NCBI RefSeq assembly: GCF_001936115.1
Contig: NZ_MPDM01000004.1
Span: 124,001-188,000, forward strand
Direction: 5' to 3'
From: Boudabousia marimammalium
Lineage (GTDB): Bacteria > Actinomycetota > Actinomycetes > Actinomycetales > Actinomycetaceae
DNA length: 64,000 nt
A program made the position numbers and the translations under genes. The notes under the pieces were generated by a model. That model was not told the origin of the DNA. It saw only the letters and a list, made by a program, of their open reading frames with translations, and searched no databases. This document shows, in pieces, positions 8,808 to 16,359 of the stretch; position 1 is the first letter of the stretch, and every line of letters starts with the position of its first letter.

Positions 8808-8839
8808 ATTGTTTCCGGGTTTCCCCTTCAACAGTTACT

Positions 8840-8868
8840 ATTATACCCACACTATAGATTGATAGCAA
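8840..8868 (-). promoter_or_regulatory. Consensus sigma-A promoter with flanking CTATAG repeats
   Basis: On the minus strand there is TTGCTA (8863-8868), a 17-base spacer, and TATAAT (8840-8845), with the expected start near 8833. Two CTATAG hexamers (8852-8857 and 8870-8875), 18 bases apart, bracket the -35 and look like an operator. It would drive the 31- and 51-residue genes and the putative excisionase independently of the late operon. Confidence 0.65.
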
Positions 8869-8888
8869 CCTATAGAGTGAGTGGCGTG

Positions 8889-9194
8889 TCACATGCCCGC
8901 TTTGCGTAGCCTAGCGGCATGATCTTCATTTATTCCGCCTTGACTGCTGATGTGATTGGCTAGGTCGCGGCGAATTTCTCCGATTTGATGGCCTTGTGCT
9001 CGTTGCATGTCCTCAATCCGATTTAGCGAATCTTTCACACTTGAGCCGTGATTAGGCTCAATAGAAGCAGTTACAGTACCTAGCTGATTCACCGCCTTAT
9101 TACTGTTATTCGCAGCACGGTTGGAAAGGACCACGGCCACGGCCGAGAGGAACATTCCGACGCCTGAGATTAATTCAGGGAGAGTACTAGACAT
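8889..9194 (-). CDS. Membrane-anchored phage protein, DUF2746-like
   Basis: A 101-residue protein with one N-terminal membrane segment (LISGVGMFLSAVAVVLSN, about residues 8-25) followed by a hydrophilic helical region. This matches the small membrane proteins near holins in actinophage lysis cassettes (DUF2746). The start at 9194 overlaps the holin stop by 8 bases; an upstream in-frame extension would overlap holin much further and is unlikely. It probably helps in membrane disruption. Confidence 0.6.
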   Translation of the reverse strand: MSSTLPELISGVGMFLSAVAVVLSNRAANNSNKAVNQLGTVTASIEPNHGSSVKDSLNRIEDMQRAQGHQIGEIRRDLANHISSQGGINEDHAARLRKAGM

Positions 9195-9435
9195 CACCGG
9201 ATAGATCACCATCCCTTGGTGTGTGAGCGGCGGCCGTAGCTGTACCAAGAACGGATGCGGCCAGCGCAATCCAGAGCGGCGCGGTCTGCTGATCTAGCAC
9301 ACCGTAGACGATCAGCAAAGGCACTACAGCAGTAATGACGGAATAGGCCCATCTACGAATGTTGGGGGTTAGCCAGGAGAGGGGCTGCGGTGATGGAGCG
9401 TGATTATGGCTCTGAGAGCGTTTTGGAAACTTCAT
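9187..9435 (-). CDS. Putative holin
   Basis: An 82-residue protein with a basic N-terminus (MKFPKRSQSHNH) and two hydrophobic segments (about residues 28-45 and 52-68) separated by a short turn, ending in a charged tail. It is encoded directly after the endolysin, and AGGAG stands 9 bases before its ATG. Position and topology suggest the holin that releases the endolysin. Confidence 0.7.
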   Translation of the reverse strand: MKFPKRSQSHNHAPSPQPLSWLTPNIRRWAYSVITAVVPLLIVYGVLDQQTAPLWIALAASVLGTATAAAHTPRDGDLSGDV

Positions 9436-9439
9436 AAGA

Positions 9440-10195
9440 TCATCTCCTGTTAATGATTCGTTGGACTTCGTTGCGGCGATTCCCAAGAATGGCGCTGCGA
9501 GCGGGGTCGTTCCCGAATACTCCTAGCTTGGTCAGGCGCACTAGCTCACTTGTGGAAGAGTCGCGGGCAAGCCGGTAAAGGTAAGTGACTCGCGCTTGGA
9601 CTGCGTCATATTGGGCTCCCAGCTTGGCGCGGCGCGTAGCGCCGTCCCCAAATTCCCCGGCCCACACCCGGAGAGCAAGGCTCTTCACATCTGCGGCAGG
9701 CGGTTTGAGTGCCGGCTTTGCGGCCGGCTTAACAGCTGGCTTAGGGTCTGGCAGCGAGATTTGATTCGAGCCATACCCTACAACGTAGCGCGGGGATCGG
9801 GTAGCGTATTTTACCTGGCCGCCAGATCTGCCGTTTACACTACCGGTGTTGCCATCTAAGGTGACGATTCGTCCGCGGTTCCAGCCTACGAAAATGCCGA
9901 CGTGGTCAATGCGTTTGCCGCCAAAACTGAAGTAGACAGAATCGCCACGTTTAAGGCCACTCGCGCCATTATGCCATCGACCTTTTTGTTTATACCAGTT
10001 AGCGCCGCTTGGCGTATAGGCATGCTTAGGGACTACAGTTCCGAGGATACCCGCGACTGAGGCCCAGTAGCTAAGTGCCATCGCGCACCAGTATCCATTC
10101 ATTCCATACCAGGTGTTGAATTTAGAATGGGTCGAGGATGAAGAATATCCAACGTCTGCTTTAGCGACGTTCAGCAGTTTATCTCCGGCGTTCAT
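9440..10195 (-). CDS. Endolysin with CHAP amidase/peptidase and two Cpl-7-like repeats
   Basis: Cleaves host peptidoglycan at the end of the lytic cycle. The N-terminal CHAP domain (about 1-135) has the catalytic Cys in YWCAMALSYW (residue 37) and the His in RIDHVGIFVGW. A proline/alanine/lysine linker (about 150-168) leads to two repeats of the CW_7 (Cpl-7) cell-wall-binding type: VWAGEFGDGATRRAKLGAQY, and a second with TKLGVFGNDPARSAILG. The ATG overlaps the preceding small gene as ATGA. Confidence 0.9.
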   Translation of the reverse strand: MNAGDKLLNVAKADVGYSSSSTHSKFNTWYGMNGYWCAMALSYWASVAGILGTVVPKHAYTPSGANWYKQKGRWHNGASGLKRGDSVYFSFGGKRIDHVGIFVGWNRGRIVTLDGNTGSVNGRSGGQVKYATRSPRYVVGYGSNQISLPDPKPAVKPAAKPALKPPAADVKSLALRVWAGEFGDGATRRAKLGAQYDAVQARVTYLYRLARDSSTSELVRLTKLGVFGNDPARSAILGNRRNEVQRIINRR

Positions 10196-10338
10196 TCTGC
10201 AGTCTCCTTATCATCTAGTTCAGGAAGGATGTCACTTAGTTCCTGGTCTTCAGGAAATTCAGTTCCTGCGTCTGAGTCTTCATTAACCAGTTCATCCTGA
10301 GCGGTGGGATCTTCCACCGTGAGGTTTTCTTGTTCCAT
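10192..10338 (-). CDS. Small acidic phage protein of unknown function
   Basis: A 48-residue, strongly acidic protein (MEQENLTVEDPT... with many Asp and Glu) that looks disordered. AAGGAG precedes the ATG by 9 bases, and its stop overlaps the endolysin start as ATGA. No family is recognised. Confidence 0.55.
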   Translation of the reverse strand: MEQENLTVEDPTAQDELVNEDSDAGTEFPEDQELSDILPELDDKETAE

Positions 10339-10351
10339 TACTTTCTTCTCC

Positions 10352-10699
10352 TTATTGATCGATAACAGTTGACGGGTCATAACAGATTGCGAAAATTTCG
10401 AGCGTCCCGGTGTAAGCTCGATGAGCTTTAACCTCAATCCGAGCCCCATTTGGTGTCACAGCGACAGGTGTAGCTGTGATATGAGAGCGGCCTACCGTAT
10501 GGGTGGTGACAGAAATGATGGGGGTTGAGGTGAATCCGGCTTTTGTCAGGTTCAAATCCCAATAATCTTCTTGACCGGCACTGTAGTTCACTGTGACTGG
10601 GCGCTTGAGGATTATGGGTTTAGCGACTTTTTCCAGCTCAGCAAAGTTTCCGTTTAACTGTTCAGCTTTTAAAATCGCGCCTGGTGAGAATGTGTGCAT
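10352..10699 (-). CDS. Phage tail-associated protein, fibre/receptor-binding type N-terminus
   Basis: The 115-residue protein begins with FSPGAILKAEQLNGNFAELE, which resembles the N-terminal motif of small actinophage and Gram-positive tail-fibre proteins (F..G..L.A..LN). The rest is beta-rich. It follows the minor tail protein by one base. A role in receptor binding is inferred from that motif and from its place between tail and lysis genes. Confidence 0.5.
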   Translation of the reverse strand: MHTFSPGAILKAEQLNGNFAELEKVAKPIILKRPVTVNYSAGQEDYWDLNLTKAGFTSTPIISVTTHTVGRSHITATPVAVTPNGARIEVKAHRAYTGTLEIFAICYDPSTVIDQ

Positions 10700-10700
10700 A

Positions 10701-12242
10701 TTATCTGATCCTTGTTAGTGTGAATGTCGTATGCCAAAAATCTGGACGAATAGTGTGAATGATTCCGGTGATGGTAGCGATTTGATTTTCGCCCCGAAAT
10801 TCTGTGTCAATCCGTGTCATAAGCTCCGTTGAAGCCAGCTCAGGGTTATTCAGGCTATCGATAGTCACTTCGCGGAGCTGCATAGCGTCAGCTGCCTTCT
10901 GTGCTAGACGCTGCGCTAAAGCGGCAGCACCTGCATAGAGGTTCGTTGTGACTTCTGTAGTCTTCATCCCCCAAGCTTTCCAACGTCCCTTTGGATCTAA
11001 CGCGGTGTAGGTTTCTTCGTAAGCGTTCCATTCGGCGTCTTCGTTAAGCAGCGCTTTGAGATTGGTTACTTTAATTGCCGTGGAAATTTCGCTTGACTGC
11101 CACGTGGCATCTGCTTCAATAAAGGATGGGTTCACACGGTCCGATAGCTTAAACAAAGGGTCGGTGGCGTTGGAATCCCCGGTGAAAATCACGGCATTAT
11201 CCGCTCGAATATACCACGGGCTCGAAAGCGAGTTAGCTACTAAATCCAGGTGCTGAACTAAGCTGGATTCGTAGACGGTCCGCGTCAGGAACAGATTATT
11301 AGGGTTGAAGCTCTCTTCTAAAAGGTAAGGAATCTCGTGAGGAGCCAGTAGGCGTCTTATTCTATCTTCAGGCAGTTCCTTTTCGTCAGTAACGTTGCCA
11401 TACCTGGCTATGCTGGCCAGCTCTGCGACTCTGTCATGGGCTGTGATAGTAACGGTGTTGTAGCCGGTTTCTTTAACCGGGGAAATCTGGACGGATTCTA
11501 TTTTCCCTGTAAACAAAACCTTTCGGAGCTTAAAGTTGACTATTCTTACTTCTACGCCTTTAGTAATTCTCATGCTACGAGGGTCACGAGCTTTCGGAAT
11601 AACGAAAGTGGCAGTTCCTATCTGCGCGGCGAGGGCAGCTCCTTCGACTTCAACTCCACGAGTGACTTTTACCTGACTCATGCCGTCCATTACCGGGACA
11701 AACTTCCATTCGGTCGCGCGATCTAGAAGCCGGTAGGTGTTGAGAATGGCGGATTCGCTGTCTAAGACGATGGTGTTAGCAGGGATTGGGGCTGCGTCTA
11801 AGGTCGCGTCATCAAGACGGCTGCTATTGAGAGCGAAGGCGTCGTATAGGTTGTAGATTTCCATTTCTACAGAGATTTGACTGGCCGGGGTACCTTCCTC
11901 AGCGGCGACGAAGCGCTTAACCTTGGAGGAAGGCGCGTGCCAATGCAGCGAATCAGCCCCTAATAACTCTATTGGGCTACCGTCGTAGTGAAGCGTGATG
12001 GTGTGTGAGCTATATCGTGGCAACTTAAATGTCATCTCGCCATGACGAAGCGTGATGGTCTTATTTGAGCTAGATGTTCCAACTCTCACTGTAAGCTCAT
12101 AGAGAGTGTAAGGAGTGAAGCCGACAGGGTTAAGCAGAATGGGCTGATCGCCATGAGCCGTGAGGTGCCACCAATCTCCAGATACGGTGACTGCAGCGTC
12201 GAAGTCTTCTGTCCTGATAGATTCTACTTGCTGGAATGACAT
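10701..12242 (-). CDS. Minor tail protein, baseplate hub type
   Basis: A 513-residue protein in the position right after the tape measure and before the fibre/lysis genes, where the distal tail and hub proteins lie. The middle part (about residues 225-300) has a Gp37/hub-like segment: KGVEVRIVNFKLRKVLFTGK, then VTITAHDRVAELASI. It overlaps the tape-measure stop by one base (TAATG). It may combine Dit-like (N-terminal) and Tal-like parts, since no other large tail gene is present. Confidence 0.7.
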   Translation of the reverse strand: MSFQQVESIRTEDFDAAVTVSGDWWHLTAHGDQPILLNPVGFTPYTLYELTVRVGTSSSNKTITLRHGEMTFKLPRYSSHTITLHYDGSPIELLGADSLHWHAPSSKVKRFVAAEEGTPASQISVEMEIYNLYDAFALNSSRLDDATLDAAPIPANTIVLDSESAILNTYRLLDRATEWKFVPVMDGMSQVKVTRGVEVEGAALAAQIGTATFVIPKARDPRSMRITKGVEVRIVNFKLRKVLFTGKIESVQISPVKETGYNTVTITAHDRVAELASIARYGNVTDEKELPEDRIRRLLAPHEIPYLLEESFNPNNLFLTRTVYESSLVQHLDLVANSLSSPWYIRADNAVIFTGDSNATDPLFKLSDRVNPSFIEADATWQSSEISTAIKVTNLKALLNEDAEWNAYEETYTALDPKGRWKAWGMKTTEVTTNLYAGAAALAQRLAQKAADAMQLREVTIDSLNNPELASTELMTRIDTEFRGENQIATITGIIHTIRPDFWHTTFTLTRIR

Positions 12243-14356
12243 TACCTTCCACCTACTTTCTCGTAAGCCTTGATAGCTCGAACGATTTCTTGACCGGTCT
12301 GGGCGTCGGCTCTCCACGTGGTAACGGTGATGTTATAAGTGACGTTTTTTGGAGAGTTTAGACGTGAGTGAGCATTACGGTGAAGCGCCGTGGGTTCTAG
12401 CTGCAGCTGCGCTTTAAGCATCGGGCCGCTGTAATCTGCGATGTCTTGGGTTAGACGGTTCAGCGCCTGCTTAACTTGTGGGCTTGTTTTGGTAAAGCCA
12501 GCAACTAAAGACTTCATAATCATCTCGCCGGCAGGGGTGAGCAGGCGCTTGTCTTTATCGGCTGGCCCTTTCCAGCTAGGCAGCATGTCAGTGAGTTTGC
12601 CTAGAGTGCTCCTCACGTATCCAAACATGTTCTTGATACCATTGATGAAGCCTTGGATAACGCTTTTACCTACACCATAGAGAAGATTTCCAATATTGCC
12701 TATCCCTGACATGATTTTGCTGGGAAGCTGGCGAACTACCCCGACGATGCCTTGCAAGCCGGATGCTGCAGCGTATTTGAAGGCATTCCATGCAGCGGTG
12801 AGAATGCGGCCGACTTGGGCCCAGTCTCCATTCCAGACAGCTTTAATCATGTTGAGCACGGTTCGGATAACTACTAGAACAACGTTGATATAGGTGCTGA
12901 CCACAGTCTTTATTCCGGCCCAGACTTTGCTCAGCACAGGCGCGACATACGTCTGATAAAAGTTGACTACGACTTCAGCAGCGGCTTTCATACCGGCCCA
13001 CGCGGCTTGGACCCCGTTTCTGACTGTCTCACTGTTGTTGTAGAGCAGGACAAAGCCAGCGACTAGCGCGGCGATGGCAGCGATTACTAATCCGATAGGA
13101 TTAGCTGTTAACGCTACGTTGAGCAGGTGTTGAGCTATGGCTGCGGCCTTTGTGACTCCGTTCCAGATAGTCATGAGAGTACTGGCTTTACCCATAATCA
13201 GCGCGTAACCTGCTTGGGCTACAGCGACGGCTGCTAACGCCGTCTTGTAGGCTTTCCAAGCAGCTACTATGGCAATCACTGGGATGGCGAGTTTCTTGAT
13301 AGTCTCTCGGTTGTCTATTAGCAGTTTTGTAAAGTCTGCGACGGTTGGAACTACCGAGGTAGCTATAAAGGTGCCAAAGTCTTTCAAAGCGGGCAAGAGC
13401 GTTCCTTGAAGGAAGTCTGCTAGCTCTTTAACTACTGGAGAGAGATTAGTCTTAATCCATGCTCCTGCGGCCTGTAGTGCAGGTAGGCCGGTGCTGGTCA
13501 TCCAGGTGCTGAAGCTTTCCCAAGCTGGCTGAAGTCTCAAGATGGCGTTGTCAATGAAAGCTTGGACTTTGGGGATTAGCTCTTCAAACTTAGGGCCCAA
13601 ATAGTCAAGTAGTGGCATCGTCTTCAAGCCAAAGTATTCAACCATCTGGCTACCCATAACTTTTATACGATCAGTCCAGTTCGCGGTTGCTTTTGCTGTT
13701 CCCCCTACTTGCTTCTCAATCGCGGCTAATACGAGCGATTGTGCTTCTCCCATCTTGTTAGATTCGACTAGCGTTGCGATTCTCTGTTTCTCTTGCTCAG
13801 TGAAGGTCACGCCAGATTTTGAAAGGCTTGCTAGTCCTTTGACAGGGTCATTAAGTGCTTTACCTAACTGGACGGCGTTAGCTTCAGCTGTTCCAAAGCC
13901 TGCTGCAGCTAGATCAATGGCTGCTTGCGTGGCACGGTCGAAGTTGCCGCCTACCTTATCAGCAGTCTTAGCTAGCTCCCCGAAGGTAAGCAGCTTAGCT
14001 TGAGTTTGTTTAATAACGTTCTGGTCCACGCCGTAAGCTCTAGCTTGCGCGTCAGCGTATTTCACCAGGCGATTAGCTACAGCGTCTGTCCTGCCGGCGA
14101 ATAAGTTCATAGACTCGGTGATGTTCTTAATCCGAGTATTTGACGTTCCTGCTTCTTCGCCGGCATGGATCAGAGCGGCTGTGGTTCCAGCTACTGCTGC
14201 GGCGACTACTGTAGCGCCTATCTTTAACTGGTGAGCGGCTTTTTTGCCGCGCGCGGCAAGACCTGACAGGCCAGATTGCTTACCAAGGTTTCCCATGGCG
14301 CGCTTAAACTGCTTCGTTTCAGCTAATACAGAGACGATGACTTTCTGGCCGGCCAT
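12242..14356 (-). CDS. Tail tape measure protein
   Basis: The 704-residue product sets tail length. It has a basic alpha-helical N-terminus, a conserved tape-measure region (about 70-230, with TRIKNITESMNL and KALNDPVKGLASLSKSGVTF), several long hydrophobic segments (about 365-400 and 425-450, with NPIGLVIAAIAALVAGF), and a C-terminal region with MLPSWKGPADKDKRLLTPAG, typical of this family. The short length fits a short-tailed siphovirus in a 17-kb genome. It starts 3 bases after the stop of the frameshifted chaperone. Confidence 0.92.
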   Translation of the reverse strand: MAGQKVIVSVLAETKQFKRAMGNLGKQSGLSGLAARGKKAAHQLKIGATVVAAAVAGTTAALIHAGEEAGTSNTRIKNITESMNLFAGRTDAVANRLVKYADAQARAYGVDQNVIKQTQAKLLTFGELAKTADKVGGNFDRATQAAIDLAAAGFGTAEANAVQLGKALNDPVKGLASLSKSGVTFTEQEKQRIATLVESNKMGEAQSLVLAAIEKQVGGTAKATANWTDRIKVMGSQMVEYFGLKTMPLLDYLGPKFEELIPKVQAFIDNAILRLQPAWESFSTWMTSTGLPALQAAGAWIKTNLSPVVKELADFLQGTLLPALKDFGTFIATSVVPTVADFTKLLIDNRETIKKLAIPVIAIVAAWKAYKTALAAVAVAQAGYALIMGKASTLMTIWNGVTKAAAIAQHLLNVALTANPIGLVIAAIAALVAGFVLLYNNSETVRNGVQAAWAGMKAAAEVVVNFYQTYVAPVLSKVWAGIKTVVSTYINVVLVVIRTVLNMIKAVWNGDWAQVGRILTAAWNAFKYAAASGLQGIVGVVRQLPSKIMSGIGNIGNLLYGVGKSVIQGFINGIKNMFGYVRSTLGKLTDMLPSWKGPADKDKRLLTPAGEMIMKSLVAGFTKTSPQVKQALNRLTQDIADYSGPMLKAQLQLEPTALHRNAHSRLNSPKNVTYNITVTTWRADAQTGQEIVRAIKAYEKVGGR

Positions 14357-14359
14357 GTC

Positions 14360-14829
14360 TTACTCCTCGTTAATCTCGTTTATTACAGTTAGGAAAGTGT
14401 CGTGCTCTCGCAGGGTTAATGCAGCGTATTCACCTGGCGGGATACCGGTAGCGAGAACAAATTCAGCTTTTGCCCGCGCGTGGCGGGTCCTTATTTTCCC
14501 AGGACTGATTTGTCCTCAATGGGGGGTAGAGACTCCATCAGTGCGGCTGCGGCTGCGGAACGCTTAGGTGCGGGGACTTTATCGGCGGCGGCAATGATTC
14601 GCTCGACGTCTTTCATTTGTAAAGTGCGCGCGTCCTCTACAGAGAGGGTGTGTCCTAGACGGCTTGCGGCAGTGATGGCAGTTAGCGCCATCTGCTGGGC
14701 AGTGTTGAGGTCTTCAGGGTCAAGGTCGCCTAGGAACTCGGCGATAGTCTCGACTTCACCGATGGTTATATTCGCTTCGAATTCGTCGAGAGCGGTAACT
14801 TCTTCGGTTTCTTGTGCTTTCTTGTTCAT
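14360..14829 (-). CDS. Tail assembly chaperone, -1 frameshift product (gpGT-like)
   Basis: A -1 slip on GGGAAAA at 14494-14500 (zero frame G GGA AAA, then TAA) continues into an otherwise startless frame for 44 more residues, beginning IRTRHARAKAEFVLATGIPP and ending at the TAA at 14360-14362. The total is 156 residues. The extension resembles the C-terminal domain of known actinophage chaperone fusions. It ends 3 bases before the tape measure start. Confidence 0.8.
14491..14829 (-). CDS. Tail assembly chaperone, zero-frame product (gpG-like)
   Basis: A 112-residue acidic protein in front of the tape measure, where the G/T chaperone pair lies in siphoviruses. It ends ...DKSVLGK at a TAA right after a slippery heptamer. 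It probably keeps the tape measure soluble before tail polymerisation, as established for lambda gpG/gpGT. Its start overlaps the preceding gene as ATGA. Confidence 0.8.
   Translation of the reverse strand: MNKKAQETEEVTALDEFEANITIGEVETIAEFLGDLDPEDLNTAQQMALTAITAASRLGHTLSVEDARTLQMKDVERIIAAADKVPAPKRSAAAAALMESLPPIEDKSVLGK
14494..14500 (-). promoter_or_regulatory. Programmed -1 frameshift site GGGAAAA
   Basis: A canonical X XXY YYZ heptamer placed so that the next zero-frame codon is the stop TAA. The overlapping downstream frame codes for a conserved-looking chaperone extension with no start codon of its own. Confidence 0.85.
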
Positions 14830-15230
14830 TTCAAATCTGCCTTTTCTAGTAGGTCGCTAATACCTTGATTCAGCTGGTCAAGGATTTGTGTCTGTGCTGC
14901 CTGCATAGCTGTTAGGTAGAACGGCTGCGGGCGAATGTGGTGCGCGGGCCAGCCATAGTGGATTACACCGGCGTAGGGCACTCTGGCGCCGCCTGCTCTG
15001 ACTACAGCTTTTGTTTTGCCGCGGCCTGCGCGTAAGCTGCGGGCAAGTTTCCCGCTCTTTCCTCGGGGGACCGCGGGGCGGGCCCGCTCGATTACGCTTT
15101 CACCGATTTGGTGCATGAGGTCTTTCATGTCACCAGCGGCGGCTCCTGCTTGTTCGAGTTGTCTGAGGGTGCGGTTAAGACCGGTGACCTTCAGTCGAAC
15201 CGCACCCTCAGTCAGTCTTTGCTCGGTCAC
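14826..15230 (-). CDS. HK97 gp10-like tail completion protein
   Basis: A 134-residue basic protein with the HK97-gp10 pattern: VRLKVTGLNRTLRQLEQAG at the start, ERARPAVPRGKSGKLARSLR in the middle, then YAGVIHYGWPAHHIRPQPF near the C-terminus. Such proteins usually act in head-tail joining or tail completion. Here the gene lies after the major tail protein, whereas in most siphoviruses it comes before the tail terminator. Confidence 0.75.
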   Translation of the reverse strand: MTEQRLTEGAVRLKVTGLNRTLRQLEQAGAAAGDMKDLMHQIGESVIERARPAVPRGKSGKLARSLRAGRGKTKAVVRAGGARVPYAGVIHYGWPAHHIRPQPFYLTAMQAAQTQILDQLNQGISDLLEKADLK

Positions 15231-15640
15231 TGAGTAACCTTTGCCGGCTTGCCAGTGAGTGCCATTTCCACTTCGAACTCGTAGGCTTTCTTGCCTGCCG
15301 CTCCACCGATTCGCGAAACGTCAGGTAGGGTGCCTGTGCCTTTGAAGTGAGGTTGGGTAGCCGTCGCTGTAGCGTTGCCGTGGGGTGCTACCTCGTAGGC
15401 CGCTTCTTCGCCGGCATGGTCGAAAAGGTACATCATTAGGCTTGACGGGTCAGTTGACTGTACGGCCTTGATTTTCAGCGCCCAGTCGTTAGAGCCGCCA
15501 TTGGCCACGTCTGCGAATGTTTGTAGATCAGAATCTGCGGGTGAAGATTCCAGTGTCCACTCCACAGTGTTGTCGTAGAAGTCGGTGGTGCCGATTTTTA
15601 GTTTCAGACCGGTACCGAAAATGCGTTTAGGGGCTGCCAT
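15227..15640 (-). CDS. Major tail tube protein
   Basis: A 137-residue protein following the tail terminator. It has the small tail-tube profile, including GLKLKIGTTDFYDNTVEWTL and a beta-rich remainder ending KAYEFEVEMALTGKPAKVTQ. Its stop overlaps the gp10-like start by 4 bases. Assignment is mainly from position and size. Confidence 0.7.
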   Translation of the reverse strand: MAAPKRIFGTGLKLKIGTTDFYDNTVEWTLESSPADSDLQTFADVANGGSNDWALKIKAVQSTDPSSLMMYLFDHAGEEAAYEVAPHGNATATATQPHFKGTGTLPDVSRIGGAAGKKAYEFEVEMALTGKPAKVTQ

Positions 15641-15662
15641 TATTGTTCTCCTTAAAAGTCAG

Positions 15663-16049
15663 TTATTCGGAATTTCCGAACAACTCGAGGTTGTAGGTGA
15701 CGATGATGTCGATAGCGGGGTATGCCTGGTTATCGGAAATCACTAGTGTGTATGGGGCGCTAATGCCTTCGATTTCCGCGATTTCGTCCATTTCCGTGAG
15801 TTTTTCGAAACATTCCCATGCCAGCTTGTCAAGAGCGTTGTGGGCAGTTTCTGAAGCTCGGTGGATGATGCGGATGCGGAATCGCCAAGCGTAGGGGTGC
15901 GCGAAACTCTCTGGCTCTGATTCCATCCCGTCGGAATGGACGATTATCGCGGGCACATTAGGCCGGCGCGGGTCTGTCGTATAGACAGTGGCCGGTAGGT
16001 TGCTAAGTGCTGCCGCGATTGTTTCCCGCGCGGTAGTGATTGGGTTCAT
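15663..16049 (-). CDS. Tail terminator protein
   Basis: A 128-residue protein in the slot between connector and tail tube. The sequence fits the tail-terminator fold, with an N-terminal helix (ARETIAAALSNLPATVY), an edge strand (PAIIVHSDG) and a C-terminal strand before YNLELFG. It caps the tail tube and ends polymerisation. It overlaps the connector stop by 4 bases. Confidence 0.65.
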   Translation of the reverse strand: MNPITTARETIAAALSNLPATVYTTDPRRPNVPAIIVHSDGMESEPESFAHPYAWRFRIRIIHRASETAHNALDKLAWECFEKLTEMDEIAEIEGISAPYTLVISDNQAYPAIDIIVTYNLELFGNSE

Positions 16050-16357
16050 GCAATACCAGCTCCGATAAAGGGGGCTAAAGTCGCATAGACCGGGGTGAGC
16101 GGATCACGAGCGAGCCGTACTGTTGCTCCCATGTCAGACATTGGTGCAAGCACTCCACCGGGTGCGTCTTTTCTGTGATAGAGGTCGGATGCCACGGTGA
16201 GTACAGCGTGCTTGTAAACAGGAGCAGGGATGTCTGATTCTCCAATGTGCTTTTTCAAAAGCTCGGTAGCGGTTTGGAGCGCGTCTTGGACTCCGGGGGA
16301 CGATTCCCCCGGAGCGCCAATCCACGCAGCGAACTCTGCTGCTTGAATATCTTCCAT
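16046..16357 (-). CDS. Head-tail connector protein (gp6-like)
   Basis: A 103-residue, mostly helical protein starting MEDIQAAEFAAWIGAP, encoded right after the capsid gene as is usual for the adaptor that joins portal and tail. I chose the ATG at 16357, 2 bases after the capsid stop; the longer frame to 16477 would lie inside the capsid gene. Confidence 0.65.
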   Translation of the reverse strand: MEDIQAAEFAAWIGAPGESSPGVQDALQTATELLKKHIGESDIPAPVYKHAVLTVASDLYHRKDAPGGVLAPMSDMGATVRLARDPLTPVYATLAPFIGAGIA

Positions 16358-16359
16358 GA

